This document shows, one piece after another, positions 1-4,868 of a stretch of 5,000 bases of DNA. The notes beneath the pieces were generated by a model that was not told the origin of the DNA, searched no databases, and saw nothing but the letters and a program-made list of their open reading frames with translations. How positions within the stretch are numbered: position 1 is the first letter of the stretch; each line of letters starts with the position of its first letter. Made by a program: the position numbers and the translations under genes. The DNA is taken from assembly GCA_937880175.1 (NCBI GenBank), contig CALFLO010000103.1, positions 1-5,000 on the forward strand, written 5' to 3'. Origin of the DNA: an uncultured Gluconobacter sp. (GTDB lineage: Bacteria > Pseudomonadota > Alphaproteobacteria > Acetobacterales > Acetobacteraceae).

Positions 1-28
1 TAATAAGAATACTTAATTAGAGTCAGGG

Positions 29-62
29 CACCCGGCACAAAAAAGCGCCGGGTGTTTTTTTT
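29..62 (+). terminator. Rho-independent terminator of a gene left of the window
   Basis: A perfect 8-bp GC-rich stem (CACCCGGC at 29-36 pairing with GCCGGGTG at 47-54) encloses a 10-base loop and is followed directly by eight T residues (55-62). This is the standard form of an intrinsic terminator for rightward transcription, so it should end a plus-strand gene outside the window. Read leftward, the stem has no T tract after it, although the loop carries six T, so it would be a poor terminator for the convergent cupin gene that ends at 65. Confidence 0.9.
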
Positions 63-64
63 GT

Positions 65-505
65 TTAATTCGCAATTTTGTTTGCGATGGCAGGCACGAA
101 TGTTTTGTCAGGAACAACAACACCTTGCATTAAAATATCCCCCTCACGAGCGGCAACCCAATGATGCCCCTTCATGGGTGGGACAACAATGACGCTACCT
201 GCAGGCAAGCGTTTCTCTTTTGCAGGGTCTACAACATCACCGTCACCCCAGAACACAGGGCCGGAAATTACCGTGAAAACACGATAGCCTTTTTCCACAC
301 CATGCGGTGGTAAGATATTGCCCTTAGGAATTTTCAGGAAGACCGTTTTGGGCTTTCCGGCTTCATCCAGAACAACAGGCGCAATTTTTGCAACGTCATG
401 AACTGTTTTATAAGTAAAGTCATCTGGGGTAAAAGTGTATGTTTCAGCCATAGCCGCGCTATGGAATCCCAGTATGCACAGCGCAGAAAGTACAATTTTT
501 TTCAT
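65..505 (-). CDS. Exported cupin-domain protein
   Basis: This encodes a 146-residue protein with a Sec signal peptide: MKK, a hydrophobic stretch (residues 4-19) and a likely signal peptidase I site after AMA (20|21), so the mature protein should be periplasmic. The mature part has the small beta-barrel pattern of a single cupin. Motif 1 is weak (PPHGVEKGY at 66-74, with H68 and E71). Motif 2 is clearer (PAG at 101-103, then PPMKGHHW at 109-116, with H114/H115). Cupins bind a metal or small ligand; no specific reaction can be assigned. The start at 505 is chosen over the longer open frame (to 946) because it gives the signal peptide and has an AAGGAAG ribosome site about 8 bases upstream, whereas the extension runs antisense through the IS transposase. 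The IS element ends 125 bp upstream and may have altered the promoter. Cupin fold fairly sure, function unknown. Confidence 0.82.
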   Translation of the reverse strand: MKKIVLSALCILGFHSAAMAETYTFTPDDFTYKTVHDVAKIAPVVLDEAGKPKTVFLKIPKGNILPPHGVEKGYRVFTVISGPVFWGDGDVVDPAKEKRLPAGSVIVVPPMKGHHWVAAREGDILMQGVVVPDKTFVPAIANKIAN

Positions 506-538
506 AAATACTTCTTCCTTTATTTTAGTGATATTTGC

Positions 539-553
539 CCTACAGAATGTAGG
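539..553 (-). promoter_or_regulatory. Small inverted repeat in the cupin gene leader
   Basis: CCTACA (539-544) and TGTAGG (548-553) form a perfect 6-bp dyad around three bases, 34 bp before the cupin start codon. It could be an operator or a short leader hairpin. Further upstream on the minus strand, TACAAT (603-608) matches a -10 box at five of six positions, but no matching -35 is visible; the IS edge at 630 lies where it would be expected. No functional claim is possible. Confidence 0.25.
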
Positions 554-629
554 AAACGCTCGCATACATATATCTACCGTTCCATGTGAGAGGAGAGTAA
601 ATATTGTATTTGTAGTTCCCGCTAAGAGA

Positions 630-669
630 TGACGTGCCCTCCGGAAATGTAACCATTTAAAAGTAGAGT
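630..669. repeat. Left terminal inverted repeat of the IS element
   Basis: This begins TGACGTGCCCTCC and ends AAAAGTAGAGT. Compared with the reverse complement of 1361-1399, the first ten bases are identical. Blocks further in (GTA, CCA, AAAAG, AGAGT) also match, with one base of length difference. Confidence 0.88.
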
Positions 670-692
670 CCGATCGAGAAGGATACGGACGA

Positions 693-1373
693 ATGAAACG
701 CAGTCGTTTTACGGAAGAGCAGATCATAGGGATCCTGAAGGAACAGGAGGCTGGTCTGAAAGTCCGCCATCGGGGTGGCCGCAAGAGGGCACTGGGAACG
801 CGCGCTCCCATGACCATTCCACAGGAGCCGGGGCAGCGCTGGAGCCTGGATTTTGTGTCTGACGCGCTGATTTGTGGTCGCCGGTTCCGTATTCTGGCTG
901 TTATCGACGATTTCAGCCGTAGGAACCTGGCATTGGTTGCCGACACGTCCTTGTCAGGCGAACGTGTGGCGCGGGAATTGACGACCCTGGTGGAACGCTA
1001 TGGCAAACCCCTCCTGATTGTCAGCGACAACGGCACGGAATTCACATCCCATGCCATCCTGAAATGGGCGGATGAGATGAAGGTTGAATGGCACTATATC
1101 GCACCCGGGAAACCGCAACAGAACGGCTTTGTCGAAAGTTTCAACGGCCGGTTGAGGGATGAATGCCTCAACGAGACGCTGTTCACGTCTCTCAGCCATG
1201 CCCGACAGGTTCTGGCTGACTGGCGGGAAGACTACAATACGGTGCGCCCCCATTCCCAGCTGGGTGGCAGGACACCGGATCAGGTCGCCAGACAAGTGTC
1301 TCGGGGGCATGCCCCCGAGACACTTGTCATCCCACCAACCCCAAGCCATAAAAAACGGGAACTCTCCTTTTGA
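693..1373 (+). CDS. Internally deleted IS3-family transposase (OrfA start fused to OrfB catalytic domain)
   Basis: This 226-residue frame starts with the conserved OrfA beginning of IS407-group elements (MKRSRFTEEQIIGILKEQEA, residues 1-20), but after GLKV (21-24) it jumps to the middle of OrfB (RHRGGRKRALGTRAP). The remainder is a complete rve integrase core: D53 in SLDFVSD, D112 in IVSDNGTEF and E148 in FVESFNGRLRDE. D112 and E148 are separated by 35 residues, the DD(35)E spacing. The OrfA helix-turn-helix and leucine zipper and the OrfB N-terminal region are gone, as is the programmed frameshift that normally joins the two frames. An AGAAGGA site (677-683) precedes the ATG. The catalytic residues survive, but without the DNA-binding part the protein is unlikely to mobilise the element alone. 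Whether it is made, or interferes with full-length relatives, is unknown. Confidence 0.88.
   Translation: MKRSRFTEEQIIGILKEQEAGLKVRHRGGRKRALGTRAPMTIPQEPGQRWSLDFVSDALICGRRFRILAVIDDFSRRNLALVADTSLSGERVARELTTLVERYGKPLLIVSDNGTEFTSHAILKWADEMKVEWHYIAPGKPQQNGFVESFNGRLRDECLNETLFTSLSHARQVLADWREDYNTVRPHSQLGGRTPDQVARQVSRGHAPETLVIPPTPSHKKRELSF
1291..1328. repeat. Perfect 38-bp palindrome in the transposase gene
   Basis: The 19 bases at 1291-1309 are the exact reverse complement of 1310-1328, with no central spacer. The core is GGGGGCATGCCCCC and the outer arms are GACAAGTGTCTC and its complement. It lies within codons for the transposase C-terminus (VSRGHAPETLV). The GHAP part is usual in this family and partly self-complementary by nature; the full-length symmetry is not required by the protein. 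In RNA it would form a very stable hairpin; in DNA it could extrude a cruciform. No T tract follows, so it is not a standard terminator. Confidence 0.9.
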
Positions 1374-1399
1374 GTGGATACAAAAAGGGGGGCACGTCA
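1361..1399. repeat. Right terminal inverted repeat of the IS element
   Basis: Its reverse complement begins TGACGTGCCCCCC and runs to AAAAGGAGAGT, matching the left end. The transposase stop codon (TGA, 1371-1373) lies inside it. Confidence 0.88.
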
Positions 1400-1451
1400 C
1401 TAGAATTTTGGATGAACTTCTTTGATCAGGACGGCGTCAGTCTATATCAGG

Positions 1452-1475
1452 CGTGGGAGAGTGGAATCTCCCACG
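1452..1475. terminator. Hairpin 24 bp beyond the hmp stop, possible hmp terminator
   Basis: CGTGGGAGA (1452-1460) and TCTCCCACG (1467-1475) form a perfect 9-bp stem with a 6-base loop. It lies in the 99-bp gap between the end of hmp and the IS element. No T tract follows on the minus strand, so for hmp it would not be a classical Rho-independent terminator. On the plus strand it is followed only by TTTC. It may act as a transcript end or RNA-stabilising structure for hmp, or be unrelated. Confidence 0.4.
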
Positions 1476-1498
1476 TTTCAAAAGACAACCTATGGATA

Positions 1499-2719
1499 TC
1501 AGGCTGCCGAGAGAACAAGATCTGGATCCGCGGCGGACCCGAAAAACTCGTATCGGATCTGTGCACTAGGAAGCTTCTCAGTTCTCAGCGCATCGACCAT
1601 GTCCCGCATGAACGAATCAGGCCCACAGATATAATAGGTCGCAGAGCGATTCAGCGTCTGTCGTACCCAAGCTGGGGTAATCCGGCCCGAATGTATCGTG
1701 ACACCAGATAGACAGTTTTGTGTCGGTGCCTGCTCTTTTGAGTAAAAGAAATCTGCGGTTAATAGAGCGTCTTTTGCAAACTCTTCGATTTTTGGTTGGA
1801 AAGCCGCCAGCGCCTCAGTGTCGGCGCCATGCACATAACGAATGCTTCTGTTTGTCCGTGTCTGCGCGAGTTCACCCAGCATTGAAATAACCGGGGTGAG
1901 CCCGACGCCGGCCGTCAAAAAAACGATGGGGTTGCTGTCTTCTTCGTTCAGGAAAAAATCGCCTGCAGGGTTCGCGACCTGAAGAATATCGCCTTCTTTG
2001 ACACTGTCGTGCAACCAGGAGGACACAACGCCGCCATCCTGCCGCCTTACGCTGATACGATAATGATCTTCACCAGGAGATGAAGAAATACTGTAGTTCC
2101 TACGCTGTGATCCGTGTTCAGGAATATCCAGTTTAAAGCTGAGATACTGTCCTGCCTTGTGTCGAAAGAGTGTTCCTCCATCTTCTGGAATCAGTTCGAA
2201 GGAAGTAATGGTAGACGTTTCACGCTGACGGGAACGGACACGAAAGGCGCGCCAACCCGTCCAACCACCCGGAGAGGCTTCATTTCCTTCGTAAATCTGC
2301 TTCTCACGGCCAATCAGAATATCGGCAAGGAACCAGTAAGCCTTGCCCCATGCATCCAGAATTTCCGGTGTTGCAGCATCACCAAGGACATGGCCAATCG
2401 CACCAAGAAGCGCAGTTGCAACATAAGGGTAATGTTCCGGCAGGATGTTGAGACCAACATGCTTTTCCGCAATCCGCTCCACCATGCCGCCCAGTGCGCC
2501 AAGGTCGTTGATGTGTTCGGCATAGCACAGTACGGCCAACGCAAGGGCCTTGGGTTGTTCGCCATCCTGCTGATGGGAGAGATTGAAAAGGTCTCGAATG
2601 GCAGGGGTCGCAAGGAGACGCTTATACATCTCCGTTGTAATGGCCAGACCATGTGCCTTCAGCGCAGGGACCGTGGCGAGGACAATGGCGCGTGTGTTTT
2701 CATCAAGGGGAGCGGACAT
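1499..2719 (-). CDS. hmp: Flavohaemoglobin, nitric oxide dioxygenase
   Basis: This encodes a 406-residue cytoplasmic enzyme that converts NO, O2 and NAD(P)H to nitrate; E. coli Hmp has 396 residues. The N-terminal globin domain (about 1-147) has the expected haem-pocket residues: Y32 (B10), F45 (CD1), Q55 (E7), proximal H87 in IAEKH, Y97 and E139. The FAD-binding barrel (about 155-258) contains RNYSIS (207-212). The NAD-binding domain (about 263-394) contains GVGLTP (271-276), CGP (365-367) and a C-terminal YEFFG (390-394). All domains are complete with no frameshift. The start has an AAAGGAAA ribosome site about 7 bases upstream. It is transcribed divergently from nsrR, 86 bp away, from a promoter overlapping an NsrR-like dyad, so NO induction by NsrR derepression is expected. 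The C-terminal 12 residues beyond the usual end are an unimportant extension. Confidence 0.97.
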   Translation of the reverse strand: MSAPLDENTRAIVLATVPALKAHGLAITTEMYKRLLATPAIRDLFNLSHQQDGEQPKALALAVLCYAEHINDLGALGGMVERIAEKHVGLNILPEHYPYVATALLGAIGHVLGDAATPEILDAWGKAYWFLADILIGREKQIYEGNEASPGGWTGWRAFRVRSRQRETSTITSFELIPEDGGTLFRHKAGQYLSFKLDIPEHGSQRRNYSISSSPGEDHYRISVRRQDGGVVSSWLHDSVKEGDILQVANPAGDFFLNEEDSNPIVFLTAGVGLTPVISMLGELAQTRTNRSIRYVHGADTEALAAFQPKIEEFAKDALLTADFFYSKEQAPTQNCLSGVTIHSGRITPAWVRQTLNRSATYYICGPDSFMRDMVDALRTEKLPSAQIRYEFFGSAADPDLVLSAA

Positions 2720-2732
2720 GGGCGTTTCCTTT

Positions 2733-2757
2733 TAAGGTTCATGATACATGAACCTTA
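2733..2757. promoter_or_regulatory. Predicted NsrR operator in the hmp-nsrR divergent region
   Basis: The half-site TAAGGTTCATG (2733-2743) is followed by ATA and its exact inverted copy (2747-2757). The inner 23 bp fits the length and pattern of the enterobacterial NsrR site: AAG-purine-T at each end, CAT and ATG toward the middle, with an 11-1-11 layout. It overlaps the hmp -10 box and covers the expected transcription start, so bound protein would block RNA polymerase. Its centre is 61 bp upstream of the nsrR start codon, so nsrR may also be autoregulated. The dyad is seen directly; assignment to NsrR rests on motif similarity and the adjacent regulator gene. Confidence 0.85.
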
Positions 2758-2783
2758 TCTATCCGCATTGGAAAACATGTCAA
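2754..2783 (-). promoter_or_regulatory. Sigma-70-type promoter of hmp
   Basis: On the minus strand, a perfect -35 TTGACA (2778-2783) is separated by 18 bp from GATAAG (2754-2759), which matches the -10 consensus at four of six positions. The predicted start of transcription near 2746-2748 lies in the centre of the palindromic operator and leaves a leader of about 28 bases before the hmp ATG. A strong -35 with a repressor site across the -10 and start point is typical of tightly repressed detoxification genes. Confidence 0.72.
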
Positions 2784-2805
2784 GATAGGATACCTTTAAG
2801 AGATC

Positions 2806-3255
2806 ATGAAGCTTACGTTGCAAACTGACTATGCGCTCCGCGCTTTGATCTATCTTGGCACGCGTCGAGACCGTCTTTCGTCGATACGCGAGATTGCAGA
2901 CGCTTACCAAATCTCTGAAGCACATATGATCAAAGTCATTCATAAGCTCGGACAAAGTGGCTTTGTGGACACTATCAGGGGTCGAAATGGTGGTATACGC
3001 CTTGAAAAACCACCGGAGAACATTCTGATCGGAGATGTTGTTCGGTATATGGAAGGCAATATGGCCCTATTGTCGTGTATGGATACTGCGGCTGCACCAT
3101 CAACTATCTGTGCGTTAATGCCAGGATGCCGTCTGCGCGGCGTCATGTATGAAGCATCACAAGCTATGACACATGTTTTGGACCGCTATACACTTGCCGA
3201 CGTCATTACCCCGTTTGAGGTCGAGCGTCTTCATGGGAAGCGTAACGTGAATTAA
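2806..3255 (+). CDS. nsrR: Rrf2-family nitric-oxide-sensing repressor NsrR
   Basis: This encodes a 149-residue regulator of normal Rrf2 length. The N-terminus (MKLTLQTDYALRALIYL) is typical of NsrR, and D8 corresponds to the aspartate that helps hold the cluster in characterised NsrR. A winged helix-turn-helix covers about residues 24-67, with ISEAHMIKVIHKL as recognition helix and GRNGGIRL as wing. Three cysteines (C91, C102, C108) are the likely Fe-S ligands; the C-X5-C-R-L part is conserved, while the gap between the first two (10 residues) is longer than in E. coli NsrR (4 residues). Nitrosylation of the cluster by NO is known to release NsrR from DNA. Divergence from hmp across an NsrR-like operator supports the assignment over IscR or RirA. 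The ribosome site is weak (AAGAGAT just before the ATG), and no clear plus-strand promoter was found. Confidence 0.92.
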   Translation: MKLTLQTDYALRALIYLGTRRDRLSSIREIADAYQISEAHMIKVIHKLGQSGFVDTIRGRNGGIRLEKPPENILIGDVVRYMEGNMALLSCMDTAAAPSTICALMPGCRLRGVMYEASQAMTHVLDRYTLADVITPFEVERLHGKRNVN

Positions 3256-3267
3256 ACGTCTCTATTT

Positions 3268-3284
3268 AGGAAAGAAAGTTTCCT
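3268..3284 (+). other. Small hairpin after nsrR
   Basis: AGGAAA (3268-3273) and TTTCCT (3279-3284) form a 6-bp stem with a 5-base loop, 13 bp after the nsrR stop. An outer ACGTC/GACGT pair (3256-3260 and 3285-3289) could extend it with a bulge. There is no adjacent T tract, so it is at best a weak terminator; nsrR transcripts may continue into the next gene. Confidence 0.3.
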
Positions 3285-3343
3285 GACGTGACAGCGTTTT
3301 CAAGTCATTCTGGTTATTATGCTTAATAGAAAGAGATTATATT

Positions 3344-3820
3344 ATGCTTAAAGATATCATGATTTATAAAAAATGGATTGACGATAATGCCATAAATTCC
3401 TTGCTTGAAGCCGAGAAGGATAAGTGTCAGAAGAGTATAGATGATATCCGTTTCTGGCTCGCGCATATTAATATCGTGGATCAGATATTCAAGGCGCATC
3501 TTTCAGGGCAAAAACACGATTATACTTCGACCGTTACACATGATCTGCCGCCGATTCAGGATATTATCGAGTCCATTCATGAAACCGATCAGTGGTTTAT
3601 TGATTATGCAGAGACTTTGGACGGGAACAACCCGAATAAACCGATTGATTTTATTTTTACAGATGGCAGTCCGGGAACTCTGACTCCTTCGGAGATGCTG
3701 ACGCATCTTCTGACACATGGTCTATACCATCTGAGTGTTCTTGATCAGAAAATTAGTGAGCATGGTTATGGATTGAAAGGAGTGTTACTCACGACCCATA
3801 AAAAATCTTTGTCGAAATAA
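3344..3820 (+). CDS. DinB-fold putative metalloprotein
   Basis: This encodes a 158-residue protein, the usual size of a DinB/YfiT-like four-helix bundle. The metal triad of the fold can be seen: one histidine late in the second helix (H41 in WLAHINIVDQIF) and the HxxxH pair near the C-terminus (H125 and H129 in THLLTHGLYHLSVL). Members bind a divalent metal and several act as thiol-dependent transferases using bacillithiol, mycothiol or glutathione; no substrate can be assigned here. There is no signal peptide or membrane segment, so it is cytoplasmic. The start has an AGAAAGAGA ribosome site about 8 bases upstream; a second ATG five codons in is less well placed. It lies 88 bp after nsrR on the same strand and is visibly richer in A+T than hmp or the IS, suggesting a different history. 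A role in NO or thiol stress is only a guess from its position. Confidence 0.8.
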   Translation: MLKDIMIYKKWIDDNAINSLLEAEKDKCQKSIDDIRFWLAHINIVDQIFKAHLSGQKHDYTSTVTHDLPPIQDIIESIHETDQWFIDYAETLDGNNPNKPIDFIFTDGSPGTLTPSEMLTHLLTHGLYHLSVLDQKISEHGYGLKGVLLTTHKKSLSK

Positions 3821-3896
3821 AATGAAATCTAGAACTCACCAGCTCCCTGTTATCACTTAGAGTAGGACGTAATATCCAAGAGTAAAAAGACAAAAA

Positions 3897-4115
3897 TTAG
3901 TGCTCGACCAGTGTCAAGGCGACACCTTTATGAAAAGCAATATGTCCGGTTTTGAGGCTTTCAATTTCATATTGTGGATTTGTAGACGATGCATGATGCT
4001 GATATCCATTCACCATAAAAGGCATGGTGTGTATGGCACGGATCTGACCAGTGACGTAACCAGCCTCAGAGTTCCATGAAACAATATCGCCGATTTCGAA
4101 GGTCTGTGACTGCAT
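3897..4115 (-). CDS. DUF2945 (HVA1-family, Tudor-like) small protein
   Basis: This encodes a 72-residue soluble protein whose whole length matches the DUF2945 pattern: an N-terminal GDIVSWNSEAGYVTG (9-23), a central YQHHAS (38-43), PQYEIES (47-53) and a closing HIAFHKGVALTLV (58-70). The family is known from bacteria and fungi as a small SH3/Tudor-like barrel (hypervirulence-associated in fungi), with no established biochemical role in bacteria. The start is fixed by the family N-terminus and an AGGAG site about 11 bases upstream that lies inside the opposite gene. The ATG overlaps the ATG of the divergent DUF488 gene by two bases, so the pair probably shares a control region located within their coding sequences. 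No terminator hairpin is visible after it. Confidence 0.9.
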   Translation of the reverse strand: MQSQTFEIGDIVSWNSEAGYVTGQIRAIHTMPFMVNGYQHHASSTNPQYEIESLKTGHIAFHKGVALTLVEH

Positions 4116-4116
4116 G
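4113..4116. other. Overlapping divergent start codons (CATG)
   Basis: The minus-strand ATG of the DUF2945 gene (4113-4115) and the plus-strand ATG of the DUF488 gene (4114-4116) share two bases. There is thus no intergenic space: the ribosome site and promoter of each gene must lie inside the other's reading frame, unless the DUF488 gene uses an uncommon start codon. Confidence 0.75.
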
Positions 4117-4698
4117 ACGGTTTCTACTCCTGATATACAAAAGGCCGACAGGGTTTTTAAACCTTTTTACACAGTCGGTCACTCCACATATTCATTATCT
4201 GATTTTATTGCGATTTTGCGTCATTATAATATCACGATGATTGCGGATGTTCGCGCCTTTCCATACTCCAGACGCAATCGTGAGTTTGATGGGGCACGCC
4301 TTGTCTCGGAACTGGCCGCGTATAATATTGGATATTGTCATATCCCGGAACTTGGTGGACGACGCCCCCGTTCAAAAACGGTTTGTACAGAAACAAATGC
4401 CTTCTGGCGCGTGCAGAGTTTCCACAACTATGCCGATTATGCGTTGGGTGAAGTCTTTCATCAAGGATTGGCAAAACTCCTCGAACTGGGAAGACAGAAC
4501 ACCGTTGCCATCATGTGCGCAGAAGTCCTGTGGTGGCGATGTCATAGACGCATCATTACAGACTATCTTCTGGAAAGTAATCAAAAGGTCTTTCACATCC
4601 TTTCTCTTACAAACGCCGTTCAGGCACAGATAACGCCCGGTGCCGTTGTAGAAAACAAAGGACTTATTACATATCCGCCGTCGACCTCTGGTGGGTAG
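4114..4698 (+). CDS. DUF488 family protein
   Basis: This encodes a 194-residue soluble protein. The family signatures occur in order: YTVGHST (19-25), IADVRAFPYSRRN (43-55), YCHIPELGGRR (74-84), SFHNYADY (102-109) and the motif CAEVLWWRCHRR (135-146), in which C135 and the C143-H144-R145 run are the conserved possible catalytic or binding residues. DUF488 has no proven enzymatic function. ATG at 4114 is the only usual start near the domain; the next 20 codons have no ATG, GTG or TTG. Its possible ribosome site (AAGG, 4099-4102) is distant, so translation may be weak. The C-terminus (ITYPPSTSGG) is close to the family's normal end, but its last residues and stop lie at the probable edge of an IS5-type element, which may have replaced a few codons. 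Confidence 0.88.
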   Translation: MTVSTPDIQKADRVFKPFYTVGHSTYSLSDFIAILRHYNITMIADVRAFPYSRRNREFDGARLVSELAAYNIGYCHIPELGGRRPRSKTVCTETNAFWRVQSFHNYADYALGEVFHQGLAKLLELGRQNTVAIMCAEVLWWRCHRRIITDYLLESNQKVFHILSLTNAVQAQITPGAVVENKGLITYPPSTSGG

Positions 4699-4822
4699 AG
4701 GCTGTCTTCAGGCTGCTGCGACTCCTTCTGTCAGATGGAGGGATCGAAGAACCCTTTATTGATACGCTTGGCTGGTGATTTCAGGTTTTTGGTGATTTGA
4801 TTGACTGCTTTTGGGGTCGTTT

Positions 4823-4847
4823 TCGATCTGCGTTTTGAGCAGATCGA
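4823..4847. repeat. Inverted repeat just after the IS5-type transposase
   Basis: TCGATCTGC (4823-4831) and GCAGATCGA (4839-4847) form a perfect 9-bp stem with a 7-base loop, 21 bp downstream of the transposase stop on the minus strand. No T tract follows on either strand, so it is not a classical terminator. Confidence 0.45.
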
Positions 4848-4868
4848 GTGCCACCACCCGCTGGATTG

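Larger units (their letters stand above)
630..1399 (+). mobile_element. Internally deleted IS3-family (IS407-group) insertion sequence, 770 bp
   Basis: The ends are imperfect inverted repeats beginning TGACGTGCCC, matching over about 40 bp with one indel, and starting TG and ending CA as IS3-family elements do. The interior carries an IS407-type transposase frame, with its stop codon inside the right repeat as is common in this family. Family members are about 1.2-1.3 kb, so roughly 450-500 bp are missing; the loss covers most of OrfA and the first part of OrfB. The element sits between hmp and the cupin gene, with its transposase antiparallel to both. The four bases outside each end (GAGA at 626-629, CTAG at 1400-1403) do not form the 4-bp target duplication expected for this group. 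Confidence 0.88.

Noticed and set aside
506..946. Long minus-strand extension of the cupin reading frame to 946
   Set aside because: It runs antisense through the IS end and the transposase gene, has no family resemblance, and would bury the clear signal peptide and ribosome site at 505.
954..1400. Minus-strand open frame of 148 residues across the transposase gene
   Set aside because: It is antisense to the conserved DDE domain and includes the IS terminal repeat; there is no independent support.
1400..1711. Short plus-strand frames spanning the IS border and the end of hmp
   Set aside because: They start in the IS terminal repeat or the gap and run antisense into hmp, with no family resemblance.
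2114..2788. Plus-strand open frame of 224 residues opposite hmp
   Set aside because: It is the antisense shadow of the strongly supported hmp gene, with no recognisable domain or ribosome site.
3302..3324. AAG...CTT 23-mer upstream of the DinB-fold gene as a second NsrR site
   Set aside because: Only the outer three bases on each side are symmetric; the inner positions match neither the local operator's left half nor a dyad.
4774..4798. Direct repeat GGTGATTT (4774-4781 and 4791-4798)
   Set aside because: Two 8-bp copies in low-complexity sequence are too short to signify more than chance.
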